Part shown: piece after piece, positions 9,691 through 18,114 of the stretch
How positions within the stretch are numbered: the stretch's first letter is position 1
How the letters are laid out: every line of letters starts with the position of its first letter
IMG/VR virus record: IMGVR_UViG_3300019776_000961
Coordinates: 124,001 to 188,000 of that record
Length of the DNA: 64,000 bases
DNA from: a virus
Direction: 5' to 3' (one strand)
Translations under genes and position numbers: made by a program
The notes under the pieces: model-generated
Seen by the model: only the letters and a program-made list of their open reading frames with translations
Told to the model about the DNA's origin: nothing
Databases searched by the model: none

Positions 9691-10248
9691 GTGGTAGATG
9701 ATATTATTTTTTCTGAATATAATTTTAGGTTAATAGACTTTTGTAGACTACTAAAAGCATCGGAAGTTACTATTATTAATGAAATGTATGTATATGGTTT
9801 GCTTGAAAAACCAAAAATTACAAAGGATGTAAAGAAAATTTTAATGCATCATATAACATTATGCTTGTGTTCTAAATTACTCACTGCTACAGGAAGAGAG
9901 AAATGGATTGTCTATTTTAATAAAGATGATCTCAATAATAGCCTACTTCATGAATATTTTCCGGAGATAGGCACATTAATAGAGTTGTTTCTTAATAAGT
10001 TAAAAAAACTTCTACCTGTAAGAATATTCACAAACGGAAAGACATTTAGTGAGTTACAGAAAATAGTATTAAAGAGAAACGGTGAAAGAGATGAGTTTAT
10101 AGCAAATATAAGACTCTTTTTAGAAAGCATTAATTTTAGTACATTTACATTTAGCAAAATAAAAATTTTTACGCAAAAACAAGGTTTAACGTTTTTAAAT
10201 AGGGAATTCTTTAATACACTTAAATCAAAACAGCTTCTTCTTACATAA
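9691..10248 (+). CDS. Hypothetical protein
   Basis: 185 aa from GTG (GGGGTGGTAGATG context). Mostly alpha-helical by composition, Lys/Leu-rich, with no signal peptide or recognisable motif. It follows the GIY-YIG gene by 19 bp on the same strand. No family recognised. Confidence 0.6.
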   Translation: MVDDIIFSEYNFRLIDFCRLLKASEVTIINEMYVYGLLEKPKITKDVKKILMHHITLCLCSKLLTATGREKWIVYFNKDDLNNSLLHEYFPEIGTLIELFLNKLKKLLPVRIFTNGKTFSELQKIVLKRNGERDEFIANIRLFLESINFSTFTFSKIKIFTQKQGLTFLNREFFNTLKSKQLLLT

Positions 10249-10251
10249 ATG

Positions 10252-10259
10252 TATAAATA
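10252..10259 (+). promoter_or_regulatory. Late promoter TATAAATA
   Basis: Perfect T4-type late element. With the standard -13 to -6 placement, +1 falls one base before the ATG at 10266. Confidence 0.85.
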
Positions 10260-10265
10260 CTTCAT

Positions 10266-10721
10266 ATGAGTTTTCTTAAGAAGTACCAAACGTATCTAAA
10301 TTTAGTTACTGAACAGGATGAACAAGGTGTTCAGCCACAGGATGCAACAGCACCTGATGCGGCCGCAGCTGTTCCTGCAGCACCAAGTGAGCCTACAACA
10401 GTAGCACCAGAGGGTTATGTGAACCTCGTTAAGCTTCTTGCAAAATCACTCGCAATGAATATTCCTGTTGGCAATATTGATGCGTTATTTGCTACAACAG
10501 AAGTTACAAGTGAGAATGCTTTTAATACGCAGGATGAGTTGGAGAAGTTTTTAAAGGAAAATGAAATACAATCTGATAATCCTGAAAGACTTGAAAATAT
10601 TAATTATAAAAAATTTATAAGTTCAGTTAATGCTACAAATTTTGAACAAAAATTAAAACAGTTAATTACAGCAATGGAGCAAAGAGATCCTTCTGTTAAA
10701 CAACTTTTCCCTACAAGCTAA
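10266..10721 (+). CDS. Internal virion protein with capsid-targeting-like leader
   Basis: 151 aa. The leader MSFLKKYQTYLNLVTE is followed by an acidic, Ala/Pro-rich linker (residues 17-45) and a helical C-terminal domain. The leader ends in V-T-E, close to the gp21 site. Its TAA overlaps the ATG of the next gene by one base (TAATG), so the two are co-translated. Late promoter directly upstream. Domain function unknown. Confidence 0.65.
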   Translation: MSFLKKYQTYLNLVTEQDEQGVQPQDATAPDAAAAVPAAPSEPTTVAPEGYVNLVKLLAKSLAMNIPVGNIDALFATTEVTSENAFNTQDELEKFLKENEIQSDNPERLENINYKKFISSVNATNFEQKLKQLITAMEQRDPSVKQLFPTS

Positions 10722-12049
10722 TGAAGTACAAGAGTTTAAAAGAAGTATATGCAGAAAAAAGTCTAGGTATTGTATTGCCGCCTCTTAGACGTCAACTTGC
10801 ATATCAGAATATTTTAATTAACGAAGGCGGTGCAGGTGGTAGTATGATCCATCCATTCGATGTACCAGGGGTACGAACAGGTACAGATCTAATAGATATA
10901 TTTGATGAAGCTGTAAAGAGTATTCAATCAGAAAGACCCGCGGTAAAGATTGATGGTGCAAATGTCTCTATTAAGATTGCACGCGATATTGAAGGTAATA
11001 TCAATCGTAATGCAGAAGGTGGAATGGAATTCGGTATTGAAAGAGGTACAAAGAAAGAAGATGATATAAAAGGTGTTACTCTTGACCGACTCGGATCACG
11101 TTTTGTTAATAAAGCTGATCCCTCAAAGCCACACGGTCTTATTGAAGCTGGTGGTATAATTCTCAATATTTTTAATACAGCATTACCATCGATTGAAGGT
11201 GATCTTCAAAAGCTAAAATTTTTCGGCAAAGAAGACCAGCGATTCTTCAATATGGAGTATGTTTATGGTCATACAAATGTCATCGGTTATGATAAGAACT
11301 TCCTCGCAATACACGGTATTAATGAAATTAATATAGTAACAAGAAAAGCGAAAGAAGTTGGCTACAATAAAAATGTACTTGAGAGTATTATAAAGAAGAT
11401 ACGCCCTATTGCAAAACAATATGGTTTTGATGTATATAGTACAATACCTGCAGAGTTTGATGAAGATAATACTGAGGTTGATTTCAGCCCGGCCCTTAGA
11501 ACTAATTTAACTGTAAGATATACACCAGAACATGCTGTTACAAAGTCTATTGCTGCGTGGTTAAAAGAGTGTAATAATCCGACAGGCAAGACAGTTGTAC
11601 TCGCTGACAATAAGCGCATAAGTGCTATGGGGTTACAGAATTATGGAATTATAATGCAAGGCACACCTCTCGATACAGCTATAAAAGACGGCAATGATGT
11701 ACAAATAAATGATGCGATCTGTGGTGCGGTATTTTTACATGCAACACTTCTTATGGGGCAAATACTTAAAAACTCATTGCGTTCTGATATTGGGCATGTA
11801 GGTGCGCATGAAGGTATTGTTGTACGTAATTTAATGTTTAAAGGCAAACCTGTCGGTGTACCTGTAAAATTCACAGGTGAATTTATCGTTGGCAAGGAAG
11901 CTGGTAAGTTTGCAAAGAGCCAGGATGATGAAGATGCAAATCAGCAAATGGTTAATAATTTAAATCGTGGTTATATGGCTGAACCACGGATGCCATGGTC
12001 AGGTCCAGGTGAAGGTAATCCTCCTGGTACAACAGGTGTTAATGTATGA
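10721..12049 (+). CDS. Ligase-superfamily nucleotidyltransferase (RNA/DNA ligase-like)
   Basis: 442 aa. Motif I of covalent nucleotidyltransferases is AVKIDGAN, with the adenylated Lys likely K76 (KxDG). Further motifs are MEYVYGHTN (motif III-like), GIVVRN (motif IV-like) and VPVKFTGEF (motif V-like). The first 35 residues end in LINE before GGAGG, matching an L/I-x-E/G prohead-protease site, so the enzyme may be packaged. The stop overlaps the next ATG by 4 bp. The substrate (RNA or DNA) cannot be told. The leader-cleavage idea is inference. Confidence 0.72.
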   Translation: MKYKSLKEVYAEKSLGIVLPPLRRQLAYQNILINEGGAGGSMIHPFDVPGVRTGTDLIDIFDEAVKSIQSERPAVKIDGANVSIKIARDIEGNINRNAEGGMEFGIERGTKKEDDIKGVTLDRLGSRFVNKADPSKPHGLIEAGGIILNIFNTALPSIEGDLQKLKFFGKEDQRFFNMEYVYGHTNVIGYDKNFLAIHGINEINIVTRKAKEVGYNKNVLESIIKKIRPIAKQYGFDVYSTIPAEFDEDNTEVDFSPALRTNLTVRYTPEHAVTKSIAAWLKECNNPTGKTVVLADNKRISAMGLQNYGIIMQGTPLDTAIKDGNDVQINDAICGAVFLHATLLMGQILKNSLRSDIGHVGAHEGIVVRNLMFKGKPVGVPVKFTGEFIVGKEAGKFAKSQDDEDANQQMVNNLNRGYMAEPRMPWSGPGEGNPPGTTGVNV

Positions 12050-12687
12050 AGTTTGATTTCCTATTTGAAGAATTAATTAATCAGTTTAAACCTTCAGGCG
12101 GCAAAACTGTCGCTATTTTACCTGGAGGATTTAAACCACCTCATAAAGGGCATTTTGATGCACTTAATTATCTTCTTGAAGAAGCTGATAGTGGTATTGT
12201 TTATGTAGGTGGTAAAGTAAGAGAAGGTGTCAATATTACAGCTGATCAATCAAAACAGATCTGGGATATTTATAAAAAGTATCTCAGCAAACCTGTTGAG
12301 GTTTATATAGCAACAGATATTAAGACAATACCTGGGCCGAACGGAGAACAGCCAAAAAATGAATACATACAATCACCCATTCAGGCTACCTACCAGTACG
12401 CCAATACACATAATAATGAAAATATTATTGTAGGTATCGGTCCGGAAGAAGATCCAAATGAATTAAAGCGTTATGCAACTTTTCAAAAGAATCCTGAAAA
12501 ATATCCGCTAGTAAAAATTGTGAATATACCGCCAATGCATAAAAGAATCTCTGGAACAGCAATACGTCAGAAGATTGCATCAGGTGCAAGGGATGCTGTC
12601 GAATACTTTATACCGACACATAATGATGGTAGTCAGTTAATTTCTAATCAAGATAAGCAGAAGATTGCTAAGATTCTTGGTATCTAA
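12046..12687 (+). CDS. HIGH-type nucleotidyltransferase (NMNAT/PPAT-like)
   Basis: 213 aa. GGFKPPHKGHFDAL carries the HxGH active-site motif (H33, H36), and KRISGTAIRQK near residue 170 is the ISSTxxR-like nucleotide-binding motif. Such enzymes transfer an NMP to a phosphorylated acceptor (NMN, pantetheine phosphate, glycerol phosphate). The MKFDFLFEELINQF N-terminus resembles other leaders here, but with no clear cleavage site. Coupled by ATGA overlap to the ligase-like gene. Confidence 0.75.
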   Translation: MKFDFLFEELINQFKPSGGKTVAILPGGFKPPHKGHFDALNYLLEEADSGIVYVGGKVREGVNITADQSKQIWDIYKKYLSKPVEVYIATDIKTIPGPNGEQPKNEYIQSPIQATYQYANTHNNENIIVGIGPEEDPNELKRYATFQKNPEKYPLVKIVNIPPMHKRISGTAIRQKIASGARDAVEYFIPTHNDGSQLISNQDKQKIAKILGI

Positions 12688-13332
12688 TTACTTCTTTGCT
12701 TCAAGAGCTGTAATTGTCTCATAGAGTACATTTTCAATTACATCTTTTGATTCTGTAGCTAAAAGTTTTTTAAGTACACTTAATAGTGAACCTCCTCCGG
12801 AAGAAATAGAATTATATAAATCATGTTCTGTTTCTTCCTCTATATTCTCGAGGTCACTATCTACTTTATTCTTAAACGCCTGATAGTCCTGATAACCATA
12901 TACTGATTCAATACCTTTTTGTGCTTCAACAATTTTAGCAAGAACCCATGGTTCAATATGTTCACTTCCTTCGATTAAATCATGTAACATTGCTGAAAGC
13001 TTTACTAAACGATATAAACTCTGTTTTGCCATATCAGCATTTTCATGTTCTTCACCACCAGGCACACCTATTTCACCTTCACAGGTTTCACATGCTTCAT
13101 TATCCATATAGCAGCTTTCACAATCCTCCTCCGGATTTGCATTGCCACACGATCCACCACAACCACAGCTACATCCTCTTACAGGTGGTTTAAAATCCTT
13201 AATTTGTGTACTGTGATCACCACCAAACTGACCAGGTCCATCAGCATCAACAGCATTATAATCAACAGTATCCTCTGTAATTATCTTATGTGTATATATC
13301 TCATTGAGAAGGTGATAATCTTTTGCAAACAT
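12688..13332 (-). CDS. Cys-rich, leader-bearing internal protein
   Basis: 214 aa from ATG 13332, chosen because an ACTAAATA late element lies at the leaderless distance and because MFAKDYHLLNEIY matches the leader family found at 57-62 kb. Upstream GTG/ATG codons would put the promoter inside the gene. A Cys cluster (CSCGCGGSCG, then CESCYMDNEACETC) suggests bound zinc. The C-terminal half is helical and acidic. Function unknown. Confidence 0.65.
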   Translation of the reverse strand: MFAKDYHLLNEIYTHKIITEDTVDYNAVDADGPGQFGGDHSTQIKDFKPPVRGCSCGCGGSCGNANPEEDCESCYMDNEACETCEGEIGVPGGEEHENADMAKQSLYRLVKLSAMLHDLIEGSEHIEPWVLAKIVEAQKGIESVYGYQDYQAFKNKVDSDLENIEEETEHDLYNSISSGGGSLLSVLKKLLATESKDVIENVLYETITALEAKK

Positions 13333-13339
13333 ATACAAA

Positions 13340-13347
13340 TATTTAGT
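13340..13347 (-). promoter_or_regulatory. Late promoter ACTAAATA
   Basis: Late-type -10 element; predicted +1 is two bases before ATG 13332. Divergent from the late promoter at 13358. Confidence 0.65.
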
Positions 13348-13357
13348 CTTTCTGCTG

Positions 13358-13365
13358 TATAAATA
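13358..13365 (+). promoter_or_regulatory. Late promoter TATAAATA
   Basis: Perfect element; predicted +1 coincides with the A of ATG 13371. Confidence 0.85.
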
Positions 13366-13370
13366 ATAAT

Positions 13371-13682
13371 ATGCGAGGTTTATTTGAGTCATACTTTATA
13401 TCGCTTTTAGAAGAAAAAAACGGACCAAGTCTTTCTATAAAACGCGGTGAGAAATTACCTGTAAGTAGAGGTGGAGGTCTAACAGCAAAGGGTCGTAGAA
13501 AGTATAATAGAGCAACAGGATCTAATTTAAAAGCACCTGTTACCGGAAAGGTAAAGAAAGGCTCAAAGGCATCAAAAAGAAGAAAAAGCTTTTGTGCACG
13601 CTCACGAGCTTGGATTCCAGCAGGTGGGTGTGCAGGTAAGAAAACACGTGGTTGCGCAGCAAGAAGGAGATGGAAATGCTAA
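13371..13682 (+). CDS. Basic leader-bearing protein, DUF6321-like
   Basis: 103 aa. The leader MRGLFESYFISLLEE is followed by a very basic, Gly/Ser/Cys-containing domain (GGGLTAKGRRKYNRATGSNL, KKGSKASKRRKSFCARSRAW, CAARRRWKC) resembling a small conserved domain of phage and bacterial proteins that I recall as DUF6321. High charge suggests nucleic-acid binding within the capsid. Overlaps the next gene by 7 bp. Confidence 0.68.
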   Translation: MRGLFESYFISLLEEKNGPSLSIKRGEKLPVSRGGGLTAKGRRKYNRATGSNLKAPVTGKVKKGSKASKRRKSFCARSRAWIPAGGCAGKKTRGCAARRRWKC

Positions 13683-14170
13683 CATTTAAACAATTTTTAG
13701 ACGAAAAGCATTGCTGGAAGGGCTATGTAAAGCGTGGTATGAAGAAGAAAGGTAACCGCATGGTTAACAACTGTGTTAAAGAGGATACTGAAAATCGTCC
13801 TATACTCGGTGTTGTAGAGGAAATGATTATAGATGGTGTTGGTAAGTGTCTCGCAAAAATTGATAGTGGCAATGAAGCTTATAATGTACTCCATGGCGTC
13901 GATGTTGTAATAGGAGATAAAGAATTCACATGTACAACTCTTAATGATAAACAAATACGCAAACCATTAATTAGTACAATTCAAATTAACATCGGTAGCG
14001 GTATAAAAGAAGAAAGACCGGTTACAACATTTGATATTGTTTTAGATGGCAAAACTTATAAGAATATACCATTTAGTATATCTGATCGTACTGAAAATGA
14101 AGAAAAGGTTCTCGTTGGAGAACCCTTTATTCGTGACTTAAATGCTCTTATCGATGTAGATAAGAAGTAA
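13676..14170 (+). CDS. Leader-bearing retropepsin-like protein
   Basis: 164 aa from ATG 13676, selected by a strong Shine-Dalgarno (AAGGAGA, spacing 5) and by the leader MLTFKQFLDE. Next comes a Cys/Lys/Gly segment (CWKGYVKRGMKKKG, VNNCVK), a motif I recall from T4-like internal proteins. The remainder has AKIDSGNEAYNVLHG, like the D-S/T-G site of retropepsin-like (RimB/DUF785) aspartyl proteases, and ends with VLVGEPFIRDLNALIDVD. Protease activity is inferred. Confidence 0.62.
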   Translation: MLTFKQFLDEKHCWKGYVKRGMKKKGNRMVNNCVKEDTENRPILGVVEEMIIDGVGKCLAKIDSGNEAYNVLHGVDVVIGDKEFTCTTLNDKQIRKPLISTIQINIGSGIKEERPVTTFDIVLDGKTYKNIPFSISDRTENEEKVLVGEPFIRDLNALIDVDKK

Positions 14171-14821
14171 TTACTTCTTCATATTTGAAATGAAGTCATA
14201 GAATTCTGCGCGTGTCGCAGCATCGTTGAGGAAATCACCGCTCAACTTACTAGTCTTCATCTCACAACCATCGTGCTTTACACCGCGGAGACAAGCACAA
14301 GTATGTGTAGCACTCACCATAACTGCAACCCCGTCATTCTGCTCACAAACATCATCAATTGCATTATGAATCTGAACCGTAAGGCCTTCCTGAATCTGAG
14401 GCCGGCGTGCGTAATGCTCTACAATACGATTAAGCTTTGAGAGCCCGATAACACGTCCTTCCTTGGAGGGTATATATGCAACGTGTGCTACACCGGTGAA
14501 AGCTAGATGATGATGACTACACATTGACTTTACAGGTATACCGCCCTGGAATACCATTCCATCATAACCGTTACTTGGAAATGATGTAATCTTCGGTGGT
14601 ACCTCATAACATCCAGCTGCAAGATCATTAACAAACGCCTTAGCAACTCTAAGCGGTGTACCAGTGCTATTAGGATCATCACGCCAATCAAAGCCGAGTG
14701 CATCCAGATATGCCTCATAAGCTTTAGCAGCTCTTTCAATTATTGATTGCTTTTCTTCAGTAGAGCGTGGGTGATTACCATTAGCTTCTTTAAGCTTAAC
14801 TTCTTTAGTATATTCTTCCAT
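14171..14821 (-). CDS. folE: GTP cyclohydrolase I
   Basis: 216 aa from ATG 14821. Converts GTP to dihydroneopterin triphosphate, the first step toward 7-deazaguanines as well as folate. The zinc site is visible: CSHHH (C101, H104) and HTCACLRG (C175). GLSKLNRIV and RRPQIQE are conserved FolE segments. Carries a sigma70-like promoter (TTGAAT-N16-TATTAT) resembling those of the other deazaguanine genes. A GTG at 14845 would lie inside the -10 region, so ATG 14821 is preferred. Confidence 0.95.
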   Translation of the reverse strand: MEEYTKEVKLKEANGNHPRSTEEKQSIIERAAKAYEAYLDALGFDWRDDPNSTGTPLRVAKAFVNDLAAGCYEVPPKITSFPSNGYDGMVFQGGIPVKSMCSHHHLAFTGVAHVAYIPSKEGRVIGLSKLNRIVEHYARRPQIQEGLTVQIHNAIDDVCEQNDGVAVMVSATHTCACLRGVKHDGCEMKTSKLSGDFLNDAATRAEFYDFISNMKK

Positions 14822-14834
14822 AGTTATACCTACT

Positions 14835-14862
14835 ATAATAACCACATATTGCTGTAATTCAA
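14835..14862 (-). promoter_or_regulatory. Sigma70-type promoter of folE
   Basis: TTGAAT (14857-14862), 16 bp spacer, TATTAT (14835-14840) on the minus strand. Expected +1 near 14828, a 7-base leader. Abuts the divergent late element at 14863. Confidence 0.7.
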
Positions 14863-14870
14863 CATAAATA
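14863..14870 (+). promoter_or_regulatory. Late promoter CATAAATA
   Basis: Predicted +1 is the G of the GTG start at 14876. Confidence 0.75.
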
Positions 14871-14875
14871 TTTTA

Positions 14876-15298
14876 GTGAAATACAATTTGGTTATTGAAA
14901 ATCAATTAAAGAGACTTACATCACTGCAGAAAGTACGTGTCAAAGTTGACCCAAGACATGTAAGCGCAGAATCTGATCTTAGTAATTGTCCATCATATGA
15001 AGGATATGTTCTAGAAGAAGGTTTATCAAAGCTTAAGATTCTTGTTATGCCACCGGATCTATCAATAGAAGAGATACCTGCAGAATTAATTGAATTCTTA
15101 GCAGACGAGCAAAAAGAAAATGTATATGAAGAGCTTATTGTACACATTATTGATAAGCTTAACCTTAAAGAGGGTGATCCGCTTATTCAGCAATTATTAA
15201 ATTGTAGCAATATAGATGAAATAGAACAATTTATAAGTAATCAGGGCGTAGATGATGAACAACTCTCAGAATTATATAAGGAGTTTATTATATCATGA
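14876..15298 (+). CDS. Hypothetical late protein
   Basis: 140 aa from GTG, the predicted +1 of a late promoter. Acidic, largely helical; no leader cleavage site and no recognised domain. The stop overlaps the ATG of the next gene by 4 bp. Likely virion or assembly protein from its promoter class only. Confidence 0.6.
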   Translation: MKYNLVIENQLKRLTSLQKVRVKVDPRHVSAESDLSNCPSYEGYVLEEGLSKLKILVMPPDLSIEEIPAELIEFLADEQKENVYEELIVHIIDKLNLKEGDPLIQQLLNCSNIDEIEQFISNQGVDDEQLSELYKEFIIS

Positions 15299-15873
15299 AT
15301 AAATTTGATCAATTAGCTAATGCAGCATTAGCTGAAGAAGGTATTGGAAGACATTTAAAGGCGATAGGTAGATCGGTCATATCACCATTAGCTATAGCAC
15401 AAGGTGCTGGCAGCGTCTTAAAAGGTGTAGGTAATGTAGCAGGAGCATTTGGTGCAAAGACTTGGCAGGATGTACTTTCAAAACCCGCTGACATTGCTGC
15501 ATCGGCAAAAGAAAAATACAAAGAATTTCAAAAATGGAAGCGTGACCCTGATTACTTGAGAGATAAGGAAAAATGGTGGGAAGGCGATGCAGGTAATATG
15601 GAGAAAAAATTACCAAGTAGAGGCGACATTTTTCAACTAGTTCTTAATAAAAAAGCCCTAAAAGGACAAGTCGTAAAAAAGAGAAAATCAGGTACTGATA
15701 TTATCTATAGCATTTTAACAAATGCAAAAGATGTAAAGTCAATTGAATTAATAATTAGTAAAGATGGCAGATTTACATCTAATCTACGTACGAAATCCGG
15801 CAACATTAAAACAAATATTAATGCAAGGCTTATGCCTACAGGTAAAAAGGGATATTGGATTTTAAAAGTATAA
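15295..15873 (+). CDS. Internal virion protein with capsid-targeting-like leader
   Basis: 192 aa. The leader MNKFDQLANAALAEE precedes GIG, a match to the A/L-x-E/G cleavage pattern. A hydrophobic Gly/Ala stretch (about residues 30-60) is followed by a basic segment and a beta-rich C-terminus. AAGGAG lies upstream of ATG. Function unknown. Confidence 0.62.
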   Translation: MNKFDQLANAALAEEGIGRHLKAIGRSVISPLAIAQGAGSVLKGVGNVAGAFGAKTWQDVLSKPADIAASAKEKYKEFQKWKRDPDYLRDKEKWWEGDAGNMEKKLPSRGDIFQLVLNKKALKGQVVKKRKSGTDIIYSILTNAKDVKSIELIISKDGRFTSNLRTKSGNIKTNINARLMPTGKKGYWILKV

Positions 15874-15876
15874 ATA
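15869..15876 (+). promoter_or_regulatory. Late promoter TATAAATA inside the end of the upstream gene
   Basis: Perfect element; predicted +1 is the A of ATG 15882, which decides that start over the upstream in-frame ATG at 15855. Confidence 0.82.
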
Positions 15877-15881
15877 TTTTT

Positions 15882-16103
15882 ATGCCATATAGAATTGTTA
15901 AATCAGGTAATAAGTTTAAGGTGATGAAGAAAGGTGGTGATGGCCATGTTTTTGGCACTCACCCATCCAAAAAAGCAGCTCAAAAACAAATATCTGCTAT
16001 ATATGCTAATGAATCAGAAGAGACCAAAACAAAGGTTAATGAATCATTTGATGATTTAGTCAATAATTTTTTAAGAAATATTCATTTTCCTAAAAATAGT
16101 TAG
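15882..16103 (+). CDS. Small basic late protein
   Basis: 73 aa from ATG 15882. The first half (MPYRIVKSGNKFKVMKK, THPSKKAAQKQISAIYANE) resembles the short conserved module in small phage proteins where a K/G-rich beta hairpin is followed by a helix. Leaderless late promoter. Function unknown. Confidence 0.6.
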   Translation: MPYRIVKSGNKFKVMKKGGDGHVFGTHPSKKAAQKQISAIYANESEETKTKVNESFDDLVNNFLRNIHFPKNS

Positions 16104-16131
16104 TTGCCTTTTATTCGGCACTCATTATAAT
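16104..16131 (+). promoter_or_regulatory. Upstream sigma70-type promoter before queD
   Basis: TTGCCT, 16 bp spacer, TATAAT. Would give about an 80-base leader to queD, in tandem with the promoter at 16183. Confidence 0.55.
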
Positions 16132-16182
16132 ATTAATAGATATAGAAAGAATAGTACTATCTGTTATTTTCTGATATATTAG

Positions 16183-16210
16183 TTGATTACAGAAAAAGCG
16201 ATAGTATACT
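16183..16210 (+). promoter_or_regulatory. Sigma70-type promoter of queD
   Basis: TTGATT, 16 bp spacer, TATACT; expected +1 at about 16217, two bases before ATG 16219. Confidence 0.72.
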
Positions 16211-16218
16211 GATATTAT

Positions 16219-16893
16219 ATGAATTTTAAAAGTACTAAGATTATTGAATTAGGGAGTTGTGCATTTAGACAATTCGGAGCCAATCATAGTCATTGTCAGT
16301 ATCTACATGGTTATCAGCTTAAAGCTAAATTTGTTTTTGGATCATCCTCATTAGATAGTAGAAACTGGGTTGTTGACTTCGGTGGTCTTAAGAAACTTAA
16401 AGAGACTTTACAAAATCAATTCGATCATACACTTTGTATTGCAGCAAATGATCCATGTATTGATCTTTTTAAACAACTTGAAAATGCAGGAGCATGTGTT
16501 CTTCGTATCATGCCTGATGGTGTAGGTATAGAGAAGACAGCAGAATGGTGTTTTGAAGCAGCTTCATCATTTGTTACACAACACTACGGTGATCGTTGTT
16601 GGGTAGAATCAGTTGAAGTATTTGAACATGAAGCAAATTCAGCTATTTACAGTAAACCAAAGGAAATAACTTATGCAAAAGCTGTTCATTCAGTTGACAC
16701 ACAAGATCTGCCAAATATTACATCGACAAATAATGTTCAGGAACCGGAAGTTAAAACAGTGGCTGAAAATACTATATCATCTGCAGCAGGAATTGATTCA
16801 GGTAATATACACCGGCCAGAGGGTGTACCACTGAGAAATCCAGTTACATCAGGATGGGGTAACCCGTTTAAGGGAACAAGTTGGGGTGTGTAA
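16219..16893 (+). CDS. queD: 6-carboxytetrahydropterin synthase-like QueD
   Basis: 224 aa, roughly 100 residues longer than E. coli QueD. The core shows FRQFGANHSHCQYLHGYQ, with catalytic Cys three residues before the HG motif, the DHTLC segment, and VESVEVFEHE toward the end of the fold. The usual HGH zinc pair reads HGY, so one zinc ligand appears replaced. The C-terminal extension after residue 150 is low complexity and ends in SGWGNPFKGTSWGV. Second step of the 7-deazaguanine pathway. TAATG overlap with the next gene. Confidence 0.85.
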   Translation: MNFKSTKIIELGSCAFRQFGANHSHCQYLHGYQLKAKFVFGSSSLDSRNWVVDFGGLKKLKETLQNQFDHTLCIAANDPCIDLFKQLENAGACVLRIMPDGVGIEKTAEWCFEAASSFVTQHYGDRCWVESVEVFEHEANSAIYSKPKEITYAKAVHSVDTQDLPNITSTNNVQEPEVKTVAENTISSAAGIDSGNIHRPEGVPLRNPVTSGWGNPFKGTSWGV

Positions 16894-17306
16894 TGAATGC
16901 AGAGCATTTGCATCAAATTTACGGCGGTGACATAGCCGATTACATTAACCTTCCTAAAGAAGGAATCAAAGCTGTACGAAACATTAATCAATTAATTGCT
17001 AGTGATAATGCACTAGAGAGTATATATGATAGTCAAGTTAAGCAAAAAGGTGCCATTGATACTTCTAACATATATGTTAATAGGCCAAATATGCAGAGCT
17101 TAATTGAACGTCAGCCTGATAAATTTGAACAGATGCTAGCTGATACACTCAATCGCGTAGCACGTGAAATTGGTGCTGTTGATGAGGTACCGGTACGCGA
17201 AGTACCTAGTGTGCAGCCGAGGGAGCAGACCCAGGACGATATTCGTCATGCACAAAATGAGATTGTCCGTGCAATGGCTGAGTTGAAGGACCTCGGAGCT
17301 CTTTAG
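16893..17306 (+). CDS. Hypothetical protein downstream of queD
   Basis: 137 aa, start overlapping the queD stop (TAATG). Acidic, helical, no recognised motif. Its 3' end overlaps the 3' end of the convergent phoH gene by 101 bp, which is unusually long for this compact genome. Linked to queD only by translational coupling. Confidence 0.58.
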   Translation: MNAEHLHQIYGGDIADYINLPKEGIKAVRNINQLIASDNALESIYDSQVKQKGAIDTSNIYVNRPNMQSLIERQPDKFEQMLADTLNRVAREIGAVDEVPVREVPSVQPREQTQDDIRHAQNEIVRAMAELKDLGAL

Positions 17307-18087
17307 TATTTGTTACAGGCATAATACCTTTGAATACATGTGTAACATAACGGCAGAGCTCTGAACGTACAATATGATCTTCAGTAAGTTCAACACAATG
17401 TACACCGTGTTGCTTTGCATCTTCATTATCGAATGCTTTATAGACAGTATTAAAGCCTGATTTACCACTTGGTAAATCTGATTGATCAGGGTCACCACAG
17501 ATAATCATTTTACTAAATTCACCCATACGTGTAAAGAGTGTCTGTAGTTCGCGAATTGTTAAATTTTGACTCTCATCACAGCATACAAATTTTACTGCAA
17601 AGTGTAAGCCACGCGCAAAGTTAATAGGACAAATAGTTATTCTATTATCTTTATGTAAGCGATGAATTTGTGGCTCTGTTACGAGCTCTGTAAATTTTTC
17701 ATTAAAAGGCGTCATATATACATTAACCTTTTCGTTAATGTCACCTGGTAAATATCCAAGCTTTGAATCTGAACTCTCGACTGCTGACCGTACCAGTACA
17801 ATATCTGATACTTTTCTTGTATTAAGAAGTTGCAAACCAAGATACATTGATAAAATTGTTTTTGATGTACCAGCAGGTCCCTTGAGAATCATAAGTTTTG
17901 TATTCTTATCAAGAAAGAGATTTATAATTTCCTTCTGCTTATCTGTCCAAGGAAGCTCTCGAACATTAAGAGTGAAATCAATTTTCTCTCTTTGGGCTAC
18001 GTAGGGCGAAGTGTCGTTAGAAACAGGCTCGACACTTTTCGCTAAGGGAGCGGAGGCAGCTGTTTTCACAGCTTTCTTCTTTTTCAT
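17206..18087 (-). CDS. phoH: PhoH-like P-loop ATPase
   Basis: 293 aa. Walker A is LKGPAGTSKTILSMYLG (Ser replaces the usual Gly before Lys). The second conserved block is FVCCDESQNLTIRELQTLFT, and MIICGDPDQSDLP is a PhoH hallmark. PhoH is a putative RNA-dependent ATPase common in aquatic phages; its role in infection is unresolved. The last 35 residues run into the convergent gene and look poorly conserved. Confidence 0.9.
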   Translation of the reverse strand: MKKKKAVKTAASAPLAKSVEPVSNDTSPYVAQREKIDFTLNVRELPWTDKQKEIINLFLDKNTKLMILKGPAGTSKTILSMYLGLQLLNTRKVSDIVLVRSAVESSDSKLGYLPGDINEKVNVYMTPFNEKFTELVTEPQIHRLHKDNRITICPINFARGLHFAVKFVCCDESQNLTIRELQTLFTRMGEFSKMIICGDPDQSDLPSGKSGFNTVYKAFDNEDAKQHGVHCVELTEDHIVRSELCRYVTHVFKGIMPVTNTKELRGPSTQPLHGQSHFVHDEYRPGSAPSAAH

Positions 18088-18114
18088 CTTAAATTATTTA
18101 ATCAAAGTTCACCG

